DNA of 64,000 bases from Eubacteriales bacterium (GTDB lineage Bacteria; Bacillota; Clostridia; Lachnospirales; Lachnospiraceae): positions 62,001 to 126,000 of the forward strand of contig JAUNOY010000002.1 of assembly GCA_030536995.1 (NCBI GenBank). The letters run 5' to 3'. The position numbers were made by a program, and so were the translations under genes. Every line of letters begins with the position of its first letter. Positions within the stretch are counted from its first letter, which is position 1. Shown piece after piece: positions 38,478 through 47,573 of this stretch. The notes under the pieces were generated by a model. The model was not told where the DNA came from. It ran no database searches and was given only the letters and a program-made list of their open reading frames with translations.

Positions 38478-38957
38478 ATGTCAGAACGCAAAATGAAACG
38501 AGTTGAGGATTCGATTACAGAGCAGTCACACCTGATTATGCCAAGGGATTTGAATTCATCGGGATATCTGTTTGGAGGGCAGCTTCTGGCGTGGATTGAT
38601 GAAACTGCCGGAATCGTGGGAAAACGCCATTCAGAAATGAATGTGGTAACGGTTGCCATTGATAATATGTATTTTAAAGCAGGAGCAAAAGTAAATGATA
38701 TGATTGTCCTGATCGGTCGCCTGACCCATGTGGGGCATTCCTCTATGGAGGTGCGTATAGATACTTACCGTGAAGCAAGCGACGGAACAAGAACAATGAT
38801 AAACCGTGCATATTTCACAATGGTTGGAACAGACGAGAACCAGCATCCGGTGGAGGTGCCGGGACTGATTATTGAAGGCGTTACCCAGCAGATTGAAGAT
38901 GAAGCGGCTGTGAAGCGGGCGGAATTATGGAAAACAAGACGGAGGGAAGGCTTCTGA
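38478..38957 (+). CDS. Acyl-CoA thioesterase (YciA-like hotdog)
   Basis: A 159-residue hotdog-fold enzyme that hydrolyses acyl-CoA to free acid and CoA. The N-terminal HLIMPRDLNSSGYLFGGQLLAWIDETAG is the signature, with Asn and Asp at the active site and the hotdog helix; VAIDNMYFKAGAKVND follows. It usually forms hexamers. AAGGAG is 7 bases upstream. The gene after it begins at or just beyond its end. Confidence 0.88.
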   Translation: MSERKMKRVEDSITEQSHLIMPRDLNSSGYLFGGQLLAWIDETAGIVGKRHSEMNVVTVAIDNMYFKAGAKVNDMIVLIGRLTHVGHSSMEVRIDTYREASDGTRTMINRAYFTMVGTDENQHPVEVPGLIIEGVTQQIEDEAAVKRAELWKTRRREGF

Positions 38958-39001
38958 AACACAGAGAGACAAAAAAGAAACACAGGAAAGGTTTAGGCAG
39001 T

Positions 39002-39748
39002 ATGAACAGTATATATCTGATATCCGGTATTTTGCTGGCAGTTATCTGTTTCTTATATGGAATGGTCGTACTCTCCGCAGGATCGGGGACAGGTTTTTTT
39101 GTTGTATGGTTCCTGATGGGAGGAGGATTTGCAGGTCTTGGAGTATTTTTACATCTGGAATTGTGGACGAAAATGCCGGGGCTTTTACAAAGAGCGATTC
39201 TCATTCTGGCGGCAGCAGGTATCCTTTTGTTTGTTGTTGTGGAAGGAATGATTATCAGTCAGATGAGTCAGAAAGGGAAAAACGGGCTTGATTATATTCT
39301 TGTTCTGGGAGCTCAGGTTAATAAAGACGGACCGAGCAGGTCTTTGAAATACAGACTTGACAAGGCGGCAGAATATATGGAAGGAAATCCGGATACTCTC
39401 TGTGTGGTATCCGGCGGTCAGGGCTTCAACGAACCTTTTTCGGAGGCAGAAGGAATGGCTGATTATCTTCTTGAGAAGGGGATTCCCAAAGAAAAACTCA
39501 TTCTGGAAGCAGAGTCAAAGACAACTGCGGAGAATATTACAAACAGCCGAAAGCTTATGAGGGAGAGCGCATCTGTGGGAATCATAACCAATGATTTCCA
39601 TATGTTTCGTGCGCTGCAGATTGCGCGCAGTCAGGGAATGAAAAATATCTGCGGCATTTCCGCTGCTTCAACGAAATCATTCCTTCCCAATAATATGCTC
39701 AGAGAATTTTTTGCTGAGATAAAATATCTGATTAAGAAAACTATGTAA
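39002..39748 (+). CDS. YdcF/SanA-type DUF218 membrane protein
   Basis: About 248 residues with three or four membrane helices in the first 90 and a DUF218 domain behind: DYILVLGAQVNKDGPSRSLKYRLDKAAEYM, VVSGGQG and ITNDFHMFRALQIA are typical. The family is linked to cell-envelope and vancomycin tolerance functions, with unproven enzymatic activity. The start at 39002 has AGGAAAGG 10 bases upstream. A longer frame from 38927 would overlap the thioesterase by 31 bases and adds a basic 25-residue N-terminus; it cannot be excluded. Confidence 0.8.
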   Translation: MNSIYLISGILLAVICFLYGMVVLSAGSGTGFFVVWFLMGGGFAGLGVFLHLELWTKMPGLLQRAILILAAAGILLFVVVEGMIISQMSQKGKNGLDYILVLGAQVNKDGPSRSLKYRLDKAAEYMEGNPDTLCVVSGGQGFNEPFSEAEGMADYLLEKGIPKEKLILEAESKTTAENITNSRKLMRESASVGIITNDFHMFRALQIARSQGMKNICGISAASTKSFLPNNMLREFFAEIKYLIKKTM

Positions 39749-39776
39749 ATAAGAAGGGAAAGGCGGACTTTATATT

Positions 39777-41018
39777 ATGAAACAGGTAACTGCAATTGTA
39801 GCAGGAGCAGGAAGGCGCGGCAGAAAAGCCTATGCATCCTATGCGTTGGATAATCCCAATGAACTGAAAATTGTGGGAGTGGCAGAACCGGATGAAGAGA
39901 AACGTGAGGCGTTCAGAGAAGAACACAGGATTCCGAAAGAGAACTGCTTTAAGAGCTGGGAAGAGCTTCTTTCACAGCCGAAGATGGCAGATTGTGTTTT
40001 AATCTGCACTATGGACAATATGCACTATGGTCCTGTAAAAATGGCGGCAGAGAAGGGGTATCATATTTTGTGTGAAAAACCTATGAGCTCGGACAGGGAA
40101 GAACTGGAGGATATGGCTCGTATTGCAAGAGAAAGCGGAAAGGTGTTTTCTATCTGTCATGTGCTTCGCTATTCTCCTTTTTTCAGCGAATTGAAACGGC
40201 TGCTGGATGCAGGCGCAATCGGAGAGTTTGTCTCTGTACAGCACATTGAAAGCGTGGGATTCTGGCATCAGGCGCACAGTTTTGTCAGGGGGAACTGGAG
40301 AAACAGCGATGAAAGTTCTTCTATGATTTTACAGAAATGCTGCCATGATATGGACATTCTTCTCTGGTTGGTTGGAAGTCATTGTAAACGAGTTTCAAGT
40401 TTTGGAAGCCTGATGCATTTTAAGGCAGAAAATGCTCCTCAGGGAGCACCGAGGTACTGCATGGACGGCTGTCCTCACAGAGATGAATGCCCGTATTTTG
40501 CTCCGAAATTTTATCTGGAGCATAAATATGGAAAAGGGTTTGCAAATGCATTTACACTGGATACCAGCAGAGAAGGAATCTTAAAAGCTCTGAAAGACGG
40601 CCCTTATGGAAGATGCGTTTATCATTGCGACAATAACGTGGTAGATCATCAGGTAGTGAATCTGGAATTTGAAAACGGCGTTACCGCAAATATGACTATG
40701 TGTGCTTTTACTAATGAAATGGAACGTGTAATCAATCTTATGGGAACAAGAGGACAGATTCGCGGAAACATGGAAAAAAACCACATTGAGGTTATGGATT
40801 TTGTAACAGGACATACATACAAAATAGAGCTTTCTGTCTCGGAATCCGGTCACAGCGGAAGCGACTCCATGCTGATGAAAGAATTTACCGCTCTTGTGGC
40901 AGCAGATGGAAAAGGGAAGAGCAGAAGCAGCGCCGAGGAAGCGGTGGAAAGCCATATTATCGCACTTGCTGCCGAGGAAAGCCGTCTGAAAAACGGAGAA
41001 GTGATTGAGTTGCGATAA
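39777..41018 (+). CDS. Gfo/Idh/MocA-family oxidoreductase
   Basis: A 413-residue NAD(P)-dependent dehydrogenase of the type acting on sugars and inositols. The nucleotide-binding N-terminus is VAGAGRRGRKAYASYA, and LCEKPMSSDREE contains the catalytic EKP motif. An insert near residue 225 contains several cysteines (CMDGCPHRDECPYFAP), which could bind zinc. The substrate cannot be told, and no sugar genes lie next to it; the ribosome site is weak. Confidence 0.85.
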   Translation: MKQVTAIVAGAGRRGRKAYASYALDNPNELKIVGVAEPDEEKREAFREEHRIPKENCFKSWEELLSQPKMADCVLICTMDNMHYGPVKMAAEKGYHILCEKPMSSDREELEDMARIARESGKVFSICHVLRYSPFFSELKRLLDAGAIGEFVSVQHIESVGFWHQAHSFVRGNWRNSDESSSMILQKCCHDMDILLWLVGSHCKRVSSFGSLMHFKAENAPQGAPRYCMDGCPHRDECPYFAPKFYLEHKYGKGFANAFTLDTSREGILKALKDGPYGRCVYHCDNNVVDHQVVNLEFENGVTANMTMCAFTNEMERVINLMGTRGQIRGNMEKNHIEVMDFVTGHTYKIELSVSESGHSGSDSMLMKEFTALVAADGKGKSRSSAEEAVESHIIALAAEESRLKNGEVIELR

Positions 41019-41074
41019 AGACTGTGAACAGTAACATGATTACGTTAAGATAACAGAAAAACTGTATATAAAGT

Positions 41075-41103
41075 TTGTAATTTCCTAAAAGATATGTTAT
41101 CAT
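41075..41103 (+). promoter_or_regulatory. Promoter of prfB
   Basis: TTGTAA at 41075-41080 and TATCAT at 41098-41103, 17 bases apart, with TGT extended -10. Confidence 0.55.
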
Positions 41104-41170
41104 AAGCCGTGTGATTTCAACCGAAAGACAATTACAAAGGCAATTGAATTATAAGAAAGAAGGTGAAGCT

Positions 41171-42281
41171 GTGGTTGAATTAGATCAGTTCAAGAGCATT
41201 CTTGCAACTTACACAGAACCATTAGTGGAAGTGAGGGATTCACTTTGACCTCGCTAACAAAGAGCAGAAGGTCGAAGAATTAGAGCGCGAAATGGAAGCG
41301 CCTGATTTCTGGGATGACGCAGAAGTTTCCCAGATGAAGATGAAAGAATTAAAGAGCATGAAAGATGACATGGAGACATATCATAATCTGGTGACACAGA
41401 TGGAAGATATGGAAACCATGATTGAGATGGGATATGAGGAGAATGATCCGGATCTGATTCCTGAAATTCAGGAGATGCTTGACCAGTTCCAGGCTGATTT
41501 TGACAATATCCGTATCAAAACCCTCCTTTCCGGAGAATATGACAATGAAAACGCAATCATTAAGCTGAACGCAGGCGCAGGCGGAACAGAGGCATGTGAC
41601 TGGTGCGGAATGCTTTACCGTATGTACAGCCGCTGGGTAGATAAAAAAGGCTTCTCAATGGAAGTTCTTGATTATCTTGATGGTGATGAAGCAGGCGTAA
41701 AATCCGTAACCTTCCAGGTAAACGGAGAAAATGCCTATGGCTATCTTAAATCCGAAAAGGGCGTACACCGTCTTGTGCGTATTTCCCCGTTTAATGCAGC
41801 GGGCAAACGCCAGACTTCCTTTGTATCCTGTGATGTTATGCCGGATATCAAGAAAGACCTGGATGTAGAAATCAACGACGAAGATATTCGTATTGATACC
41901 TACCGAAGCAGCGGCGCGGGCGGACAGCACATCAACAAAACCTCATCTGCAATCCGTATCACACATTTCCCGACCGGAATTGTGGTACAGTGTCAGAATG
42001 AGCGTTCTCAGCACATGAATAAGGATAAGGCGATGCAGATGCTGAAAGCGAAACTGTATCTTCTCAAACAGCAGGAAGCGGAAGCCAAGCTTTCCGGCAT
42101 CAGAGGAGAGGTTACAGATATCGGCTGGGGCAATCAGATCCGTTCTTATGTAATGCAGCCATATACGATGGTTAAAGATCACCGCACCAATGAAGAGACA
42201 GGAAATGTGGATGCAGTTATGGATGGAAGCATTGATATTTTTATCAACGCATATCTGAAATGGATTGCTTTGTCAAAATAA
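41171..42281 (+). CDS. prfB: Peptide chain release factor 2 with programmed +1 frameshift
   Basis: RF2 releases peptides at UGA and UAA stops. Reading starts at GTG 41171 (AGAAGGTG upstream) and runs 25 codons to an in-frame TGA at 41246-41248; ribosomes must slip at CTT-T and continue in the +1 frame (GAC CTC GCT...) to 42281, giving 369 residues, the normal length. The anticodon-mimic tripeptide SPF is in RLVRISPFNAAGKR and the catalytic GGQ is in SSGAGGQHINKTSS. The frameshift lets RF2 control its own level. Confidence 0.95.
41234..41249 (+). promoter_or_regulatory. prfB +1 frameshift site
   Basis: AGGGATTCA CTT TGA C: the slippery CTT, the in-frame TGA and the following C are as in other bacteria. 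The internal Shine-Dalgarno is (G)AGGGA rather than the Escherichia coli AGGGGG, with the same short spacing to the CTT. Confidence 0.93.
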
Positions 42282-42292
42282 AGAACAGGAAG

Positions 42293-42320
42293 CGGGACTG
42301 TCAGAGCAATGATAGTCCCG
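42293..42320 (+). terminator. Hairpin after prfB
   Basis: CGGGACTGTCA pairs with TGATAGTCCCG (11 bp, one wobble). The T content after it is low (TGTTACTATT), so termination may be incomplete. Confidence 0.6.
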
Positions 42321-42363
42321 TGTTACTATTCACGCGGCACTATTACAATTACATAAAAAATAC

Positions 42364-42392
42364 TTGCACACTTTTGCCATGTGTGTTAGCAT
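42364..42392 (+). promoter_or_regulatory. Promoter of the ACT-hom operon
   Basis: TTGCAC at 42364-42369 and TAGCAT at 42387-42392, 17 bases apart, with TGT extended -10. Confidence 0.55.
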
Positions 42393-42441
42393 AGCCCTAA
42401 TATGAAAACAAATGTCTTTATAGAGCGTACAGGTGAAAGAA

Positions 42442-42894
42442 ATGCAAAAACTTACAGAAAAGAGAAAATACTTTGTAGTAACAGAACGCGCGGTTCCGGA
42501 GGTCCTTTTAAAGGTTGTGGAAGCGAAGCGTCTTCTTGACTCAGGCAGAGCCATGACTGTACAGGAGGCGGCAGAGCAGACCGGAATCAGCAGAAGTTCA
42601 TTTTATAAATATAAGGATGATATTTTTCCTTTCCACGAAGAAGCGAAGGGGAAAACCATCACCTTCATTATTCAAATGGATGATGAACCGGGACTGCTTT
42701 CCGTTGTCCTGCAAACCATCGCAAGATTTCACGGAAATATCCTTACCATTCACCAGAGTATTCCCATCAATGGGGTGGCAACTCTGACGCTGAGTGTGGA
42801 TATCCTTCCGGGAGAAGGCGATGCAGAGGCGATTATAGACGTAATTGAACACAGCGAAGGGATTCACTATCTGAAAATTTTAGGCAGGGAGTAA
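42442..42894 (+). CDS. ACT domain protein (PheB-like)
   Basis: A 150-residue protein with an N-terminal helical, helix-turn-helix-like part (VQEAAEQTGISRSSFYKYKDDIF, about 40-63) and a C-terminal ACT domain (about 72-148; FIIQMDDEPGLLSVVLQTIARFHGNILTI). ACT domains bind amino acids and regulate enzymes of their synthesis. It lies 5 bases before hom, as in many Firmicutes, so an effect on homoserine dehydrogenase or the operon is likely. AGGTG is 6 bases before the ATG chosen. Confidence 0.85.
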   Translation: MQKLTEKRKYFVVTERAVPEVLLKVVEAKRLLDSGRAMTVQEAAEQTGISRSSFYKYKDDIFPFHEEAKGKTITFIIQMDDEPGLLSVVLQTIARFHGNILTIHQSIPINGVATLTLSVDILPGEGDAEAIIDVIEHSEGIHYLKILGRE

Positions 42895-42899
42895 ACAGA

Positions 42900-44114
42900 A
42901 TGATAAATATAGCAGTTTTGGGCTACGGCACAGTAGGAAGCGGCGTGGTGGAAGTTATCAATACAAATCATGAGAGCATTAACCAGAGAGCCGGGGAGGA
43001 GTTAAGAATCAAATATGTTCTTGACCTTCGGGATTTTCCGGGGGATCCGGTACAGGAAGTGCTGGTTCACGATTATGAGACGATTGTCAATGACCCGGAA
43101 GTAGATATCGTAGTAGAGGTTATGGGAGGAATTGAACCTGCTTACACCTTTGTAAAGAGAGCGCTTCTTGCGGGCAAAAGCGTCTGCACCTCCAATAAGG
43201 CTCTGGTAGCCAAGCACGGCAGAGAGCTTATGGACATTGCCAAAGAAAAGAGTATCAACTTTTTATTCGAGGCAAGCTGCGGCGGAGGAATTCCGATTAT
43301 CCGTGTGCTGAATTCATCTCTCACGGCAGATGAGATTGATGAAGTTACCGGAATCCTGAACGGAACGACGAACTACATGCTGTATAAGATGAGCAGCGAA
43401 GGCAGTGATTTTGACGATGTGCTGAAAGAAGCGCAGGCAATGGGATACGCGGAAGCTGACCCTACTGCTGATGTGGAAGGACACGATGCCTGCCGGAAGA
43501 TTGCAATTCTGTCTTCCCTTGCATACGGGAAATATTTTGATTTTGAAGAGATTTATACAGAGGGTATCACAAAGATTACGCCTGAGGATATGGAATATGC
43601 AGAAGCTCTCGGCATGAACATTAAGCTTCTTGCAACAAGCAAAAAGGTGGATGATAACGCTTATTATGCAATGACAGCGCCTTTCCTTGTAGGTAAACAG
43701 AGTCCTCTTTACAGTGTGAACGATGTATTTAATGCAGTTTTTGTTCACGGAAATATGCTTGGCGACTCCATGTATTACGGAAGCGGAGCAGGGAAACTTC
43801 CTACAGCAAGCGCAGTCGTAGGAGATATCATTGATGAAGCGAAGCATCTTCACAAAACTATTTTTACGAGATGGAGCAGCGAACCTGCGAAGCTTCTCAG
43901 TATGGATGAGGTGAAAGGCCGTTTCTTTGTTCGCGTGCGTGAGGTAGCTTCTGAGAAAGTCAATGCACTTTTCGGAAAGGTAAAGGTTGTAAAGCTGGCG
44001 CAGTTTCCGGGTGAATTTGCTTTCCTTACTTCTGAGATGACACAGGGAGAGTTTAAAATGAAACTGGATGGACTCAACGGACTGGTTCTGTCTGAGATCA
44101 GAGTGAAAGACTGA
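42900..44114 (+). CDS. hom: Homoserine dehydrogenase
   Basis: A 404-residue enzyme that reduces aspartate semialdehyde to homoserine. The NAD(P) site reads VLGYGTVGSGVVEV, and TGILNGTTNYMLYKM and AQAMGYAEADPTADVEGHDACRK hold substrate and catalytic residues. At about 400 residues with a short C-terminal domain it is of the common Gram-positive form. GGGAG precedes the ATG. Confidence 0.95.
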   Translation: MINIAVLGYGTVGSGVVEVINTNHESINQRAGEELRIKYVLDLRDFPGDPVQEVLVHDYETIVNDPEVDIVVEVMGGIEPAYTFVKRALLAGKSVCTSNKALVAKHGRELMDIAKEKSINFLFEASCGGGIPIIRVLNSSLTADEIDEVTGILNGTTNYMLYKMSSEGSDFDDVLKEAQAMGYAEADPTADVEGHDACRKIAILSSLAYGKYFDFEEIYTEGITKITPEDMEYAEALGMNIKLLATSKKVDDNAYYAMTAPFLVGKQSPLYSVNDVFNAVFVHGNMLGDSMYYGSGAGKLPTASAVVGDIIDEAKHLHKTIFTRWSSEPAKLLSMDEVKGRFFVRVREVASEKVNALFGKVKVVKLAQFPGEFAFLTSEMTQGEFKMKLDGLNGLVLSEIRVKD

Positions 44115-44123
44115 GATTATCTG

Positions 44124-44154
44124 TGGGCGGGAACCTGTCATGGTTTCGCGCCCA
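44124..44154 (+). other. Intergenic hairpin within the hom operon
   Basis: TGGGCGGGAACC pairs with GGTTTC-G-CGCCCA (12 bp, one bulge, one wobble). There is no T run after it. It could stabilise transcript ends or attenuate translation of the next gene. Confidence 0.45.
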
Positions 44155-44177
44155 TAGGTGCGTTGAAAGGAGATTTT

Positions 44178-45389
44178 ATGAAATACGTGGTGATTTTGGG
44201 AGACGGTATGGCAGACTGGCCTTTAGATGAGCTTCAGGGAGAAACACCTCTTTTCAGAGCCAGGACACCTGTTATGGATGCGCTCGCGAAGGTTTCAGAA
44301 ATCGGAACAGTCTCAACGATTCCGGATGGAATGGCGCCGGGAAGCGATACGGCGAATCTTTCGGTAATGGGATATGACCCGAAGAAATATTATACAGGAC
44401 GCTCCCCTCTGGAAGCTCTGAGTATTGGCGCTGACATGAAAGAAACAGATGTAGTGTACAGATGCAATATCGTGACTCTGTCTGAAAATGATGGTGCTTA
44501 TGAGGAGCAGATTATGATTGATCACAGTTCTGATGAAATCAGTACAGAAGAGGCAACCATTCTTCTGGAAGCAGTCTGTAAGGAACTGTCAAATCCCGCT
44601 TTCCGATTTTATACCGGAACCAGTTACCGTCACTGCATGATCTGGGACAGAGGGGAGAGCTTTGATCTTACGCCTCCTCATGATATTCTGACCCGGACGA
44701 TCGGAGATTATCTCCCTGAGAATGAAGCACTTTTGTATATGCAGAAGCGAAGCTATGAAATTTTGAAAAAACACCCTCTTAATACAGAAAGAAAGAAAAA
44801 AGGTCTTAATCCTGCCAATAGCTTTTGGTTCTGGGGGGCAGGAACGAAGCCAATCCTTACGTCGTTTGAGGATATTTATCATAAAAAAGGTGTTATGATT
44901 TCCGCTGTGGATCTTTTGAAGGGTATTGCAGTGGGCGCAGAGATGGATCGTATTCTTGTGGAAGGCGCCAATGGAGGGCTTCATACGAATTACGAGGGAA
45001 AAGCGGAGGCAGCAGTGGAGGCTCTGACAAAGAAAGGATATGACTTTGCTTACGTACATGTGGAGGCTCCTGACGAAATGGGACATCAGGGAAGTATTTC
45101 AAAAAAAATCCAGTCTATCGAATATCTGGACAACCGTCTTATCCGTCTTATAAAAGAAGGACTTGATGCGGCAGGGGAGGATTACAGAATGCTGATTCTT
45201 CCGGATCACCCTACTCCGATAAAGGTGCGCACCCATGTGGCAGAGCCGGTGCCATATCTTCTCTATGACAGTACGGCACCCCGTTCTCATAACTGGTGTT
45301 ATAATGAAAAAGAAGCAGCAGAGAGCGGAAATAGGGTTGAACACGGCTGGGATATGATGAAATACCTTTTTGCTGAATCCGGCAGGTAA
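44178..45389 (+). CDS. Phosphoglycerate-mutase-like protein, probable alternative homoserine kinase
   Basis: A 403-residue protein of the archaeal-type cofactor-independent phosphoglycerate mutase family (alkaline-phosphatase superfamily). The metal-binding and catalytic Ser region is KYVVILGDGMADWP...APGSDTANLSVMGYDP, and HVEAPDEMGHQG and LPDHPTPI carry later metal ligands. Members found inside threonine operons lacking thrB are thought to be homoserine kinases (ThrB2-type). It lies between hom and lysC here, with no GHMP kinase in the window, so homoserine kinase is the likelier job; true glycolytic mutase is the alternative. AAAGGAG is 7 bases upstream. Confidence 0.85.
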   Translation: MKYVVILGDGMADWPLDELQGETPLFRARTPVMDALAKVSEIGTVSTIPDGMAPGSDTANLSVMGYDPKKYYTGRSPLEALSIGADMKETDVVYRCNIVTLSENDGAYEEQIMIDHSSDEISTEEATILLEAVCKELSNPAFRFYTGTSYRHCMIWDRGESFDLTPPHDILTRTIGDYLPENEALLYMQKRSYEILKKHPLNTERKKKGLNPANSFWFWGAGTKPILTSFEDIYHKKGVMISAVDLLKGIAVGAEMDRILVEGANGGLHTNYEGKAEAAVEALTKKGYDFAYVHVEAPDEMGHQGSISKKIQSIEYLDNRLIRLIKEGLDAAGEDYRMLILPDHPTPIKVRTHVAEPVPYLLYDSTAPRSHNWCYNEKEAAESGNRVEHGWDMMKYLFAESGR

Positions 45390-45458
45390 GGAAGGGCGGA
45401 AGCTTTGTCCGTCACATAAAAGACGAAAAATGCCGGAATTGATTAAAGGAGGCAGATA

Positions 45459-46667
45459 ATGTTAATTGTCAAAAAATTTGGCGGCACCTCAGTAGCAGAT
45501 AAAGAGAGAATCTTTAATGTAGCGAACAGGTGCATCGAGGAATATAAAAAAGGAAATGAAGTGGTTGTTGTTTTGTCCGCAATGGGCAAATACACGGATG
45601 AGCTGATTGCCAAGGCGCAGGACATCAATGAGAAGCCACCGAAAAGAGAGATGGATATGCTGTTTACCATCGGTGAGCAGATGTCAGTCTCTCTTATGGC
45701 GATGGCGATGAACAAGCTGGGGGTTCCGGCAGTGTCTCTGAATGCTTTTCAGGTTTCCATGCACACCACGAGTTCTCATGGAAATGCTCGTTTGAAACGG
45801 ATTGATACAGAGCGAATCAAACGTGAACTGGAATGTGGAAAAATTGTAATTGTCACAGGTTTTCAGGGAATTAATAAGTACGATGATTACACAACTCTGG
45901 GCAGGGGCGGTTCGGACACTACGGCAGTTGCTCTTGCAGCGGCTCTTCACGCAGACGCATGTGAAATCTATACAGATGTAGATGGTGTTTATACCGCAGA
46001 TCCCCGTAAGGTTCCGAAAGCACGAAAATTAAAGGAGATTACTTACGATGAGATGCTGGATCTTGCAACTCTGGGAGCGGGTGTTCTTCACAATCGTTCT
46101 GTAGAGATGGCGAAAAAATACGGAGTGCCTCTTGTTGTGCGTTCCAGTTTAAATGACAGTGAAGGAACTGTTGTAAAGGAGGAAGTTACAGTGGAAAGAA
46201 TGTTGATCAGTGGTGTTGCGCTTGATACAGATGCCGTAAGAATTGCAGTGATTGGATTAAAGGATACTCCGGGTGTGGCATTTAAGTTATTTGATACCCT
46301 TGCAAAGAAAAATATTAATGTAGATGTAATTCTGCAGTCTATCGGTCGTGCAGGTACAAAGGATATTTCCTTTACTGTAGATAAAAATGATCTGGATGAG
46401 GCTGTAGCGGTTCTGGAGGCAAATCAGGCACGTCTTGGATATAAGGAGCTTCATTCCGAGAGAAATATTGCGAAGCTTTCTATTGTAGGCGCAGGTATGA
46501 TGAGCAATCCGGGTGTCGCTGCAAAAATGTTCGAGAGCCTTTATAATGAAGGTGTAAATATTAATATGATTTCAACATCCGAAATCCGTGTAACTGTTCT
46601 TATCAATGAAAAGGATGGCATCCGCGCTATGAATGCAGTTCATGATGCGTTTAATCTGGCAGATTAA
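45459..46667 (+). CDS. lysC: Aspartate kinase
   Basis: A 402-residue enzyme that phosphorylates aspartate, the entry step of the lysine, threonine and methionine pathway. VKKFGGTSVAD is the family's first signature; GRGGSDTTAVALAAALHADACEIYTDVDGVYTADP is the nucleotide and aspartate site. Two ACT domains at the C-terminus (about 265-400) allow feedback inhibition by lysine or threonine. AAAGGAGG precedes the ATG. I see no lysine riboswitch in the 69-base gap upstream. Confidence 0.96.
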   Translation: MLIVKKFGGTSVADKERIFNVANRCIEEYKKGNEVVVVLSAMGKYTDELIAKAQDINEKPPKREMDMLFTIGEQMSVSLMAMAMNKLGVPAVSLNAFQVSMHTTSSHGNARLKRIDTERIKRELECGKIVIVTGFQGINKYDDYTTLGRGGSDTTAVALAAALHADACEIYTDVDGVYTADPRKVPKARKLKEITYDEMLDLATLGAGVLHNRSVEMAKKYGVPLVVRSSLNDSEGTVVKEEVTVERMLISGVALDTDAVRIAVIGLKDTPGVAFKLFDTLAKKNINVDVILQSIGRAGTKDISFTVDKNDLDEAVAVLEANQARLGYKELHSERNIAKLSIVGAGMMSNPGVAAKMFESLYNEGVNINMISTSEIRVTVLINEKDGIRAMNAVHDAFNLAD

Positions 46668-46680
46668 AAAGGAGTAAGTA

Positions 46681-47550
46681 ATGAGAAGTATAGGCGACTT
46701 AAAAAGAGCGGCAAAGGCTGCTTTGAGAGGAAACTATGGAATTTTGATTATGGCATCTATAGTCAGTTCACTTTTAAGTTTTCTGGGAAGCACACTTACT
46801 GCTGCGCTCTTTCCGGGAGATTCGGTGCTGGCTATTGCTCTGAGTCAGATTTTTGCGGTTATTCTTTCGCTTGTATTCAGTATTGTAACAGCAGGATATT
46901 CCTATATGCTTCTGAAAGTGGCAAGGGAAGGCTCCTGTGTTTTGGGGGATTTGTTTTATTTTTTTCAAAGCCATCCGGACAGAGTGATCATAGCGTCAAC
47001 CGTTCTTGCTGTAATTGATGTGGTAGCTACTTTTCCGGCAACTTACTACAATCTGGCAGTTGAACCGGGGGCTTCCATGGAAGCTCAGATGGAGTGGCTG
47101 ACAACGTATTCTGTTATCTTTATGGTGACAAGTATTCTCAGTATGCTGATTGGGATTCCATTTGCGATGATTTATTTTCTTCTTTCAGATAATGAGGAAA
47201 TGGGTGGAATGCAGGCGGTAAAAACAAGTGCACGTATGATGAAAGGAAGAATCGGAAAATACCTGCTTCTGCAGCTCAGCTTTTTCCCGCTGATGCTGCT
47301 TTCCGTGCTGGCTTTTTATATTCCCCTTATCTGGGTTATGCCTTATATGCAGATGAGCGCTGCCATGTTTTACAGGGATATTTTAGGGGAGCTGGACACT
47401 GTAATTCCAGGTACCGGTATGTATACAGGAGAAACCGGTTCACAGGTGATTGAGCTGCCGGAGACTCCGTCTCTTCCGGAAAAACCGGATCAGCCAGAGG
47501 CTTCCGACGAGAAAAAAGAGCAGAAGGACGATTACAATTCCGAAGCATAA
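46681..47550 (+). CDS. DUF975-family integral membrane protein
   Basis: A 289-residue protein with about five or six hydrophobic helices and a long polar C-terminal tail rich in Pro, Glu and Lys (after about residue 240). The amino terminus RSIGDLKRAAKAALRGNYG and the GGMQAVKTSARMMKGRIGKYLLLQLSF stretch are typical of DUF975. The role is unknown. It starts 13 bases after lysC with AAGGAG before it, so it is probably co-transcribed with the pathway genes. Confidence 0.82.
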   Translation: MRSIGDLKRAAKAALRGNYGILIMASIVSSLLSFLGSTLTAALFPGDSVLAIALSQIFAVILSLVFSIVTAGYSYMLLKVAREGSCVLGDLFYFFQSHPDRVIIASTVLAVIDVVATFPATYYNLAVEPGASMEAQMEWLTTYSVIFMVTSILSMLIGIPFAMIYFLLSDNEEMGGMQAVKTSARMMKGRIGKYLLLQLSFFPLMLLSVLAFYIPLIWVMPYMQMSAAMFYRDILGELDTVIPGTGMYTGETGSQVIELPETPSLPEKPDQPEASDEKKEQKDDYNSEA

Positions 47551-47573
47551 ATTTATAGGAGACAGATTCATTT

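Noticed and set aside
38927-39001. Longer start of the YdcF-type protein.
   Set aside because: Overlaps the thioesterase by 31 bases and adds only a basic extension; kept as an alternative.
45390-45458. Lysine riboswitch before lysC.
   Set aside because: The gap is only 69 bases, far shorter than a lysine riboswitch, and shows no conserved core.
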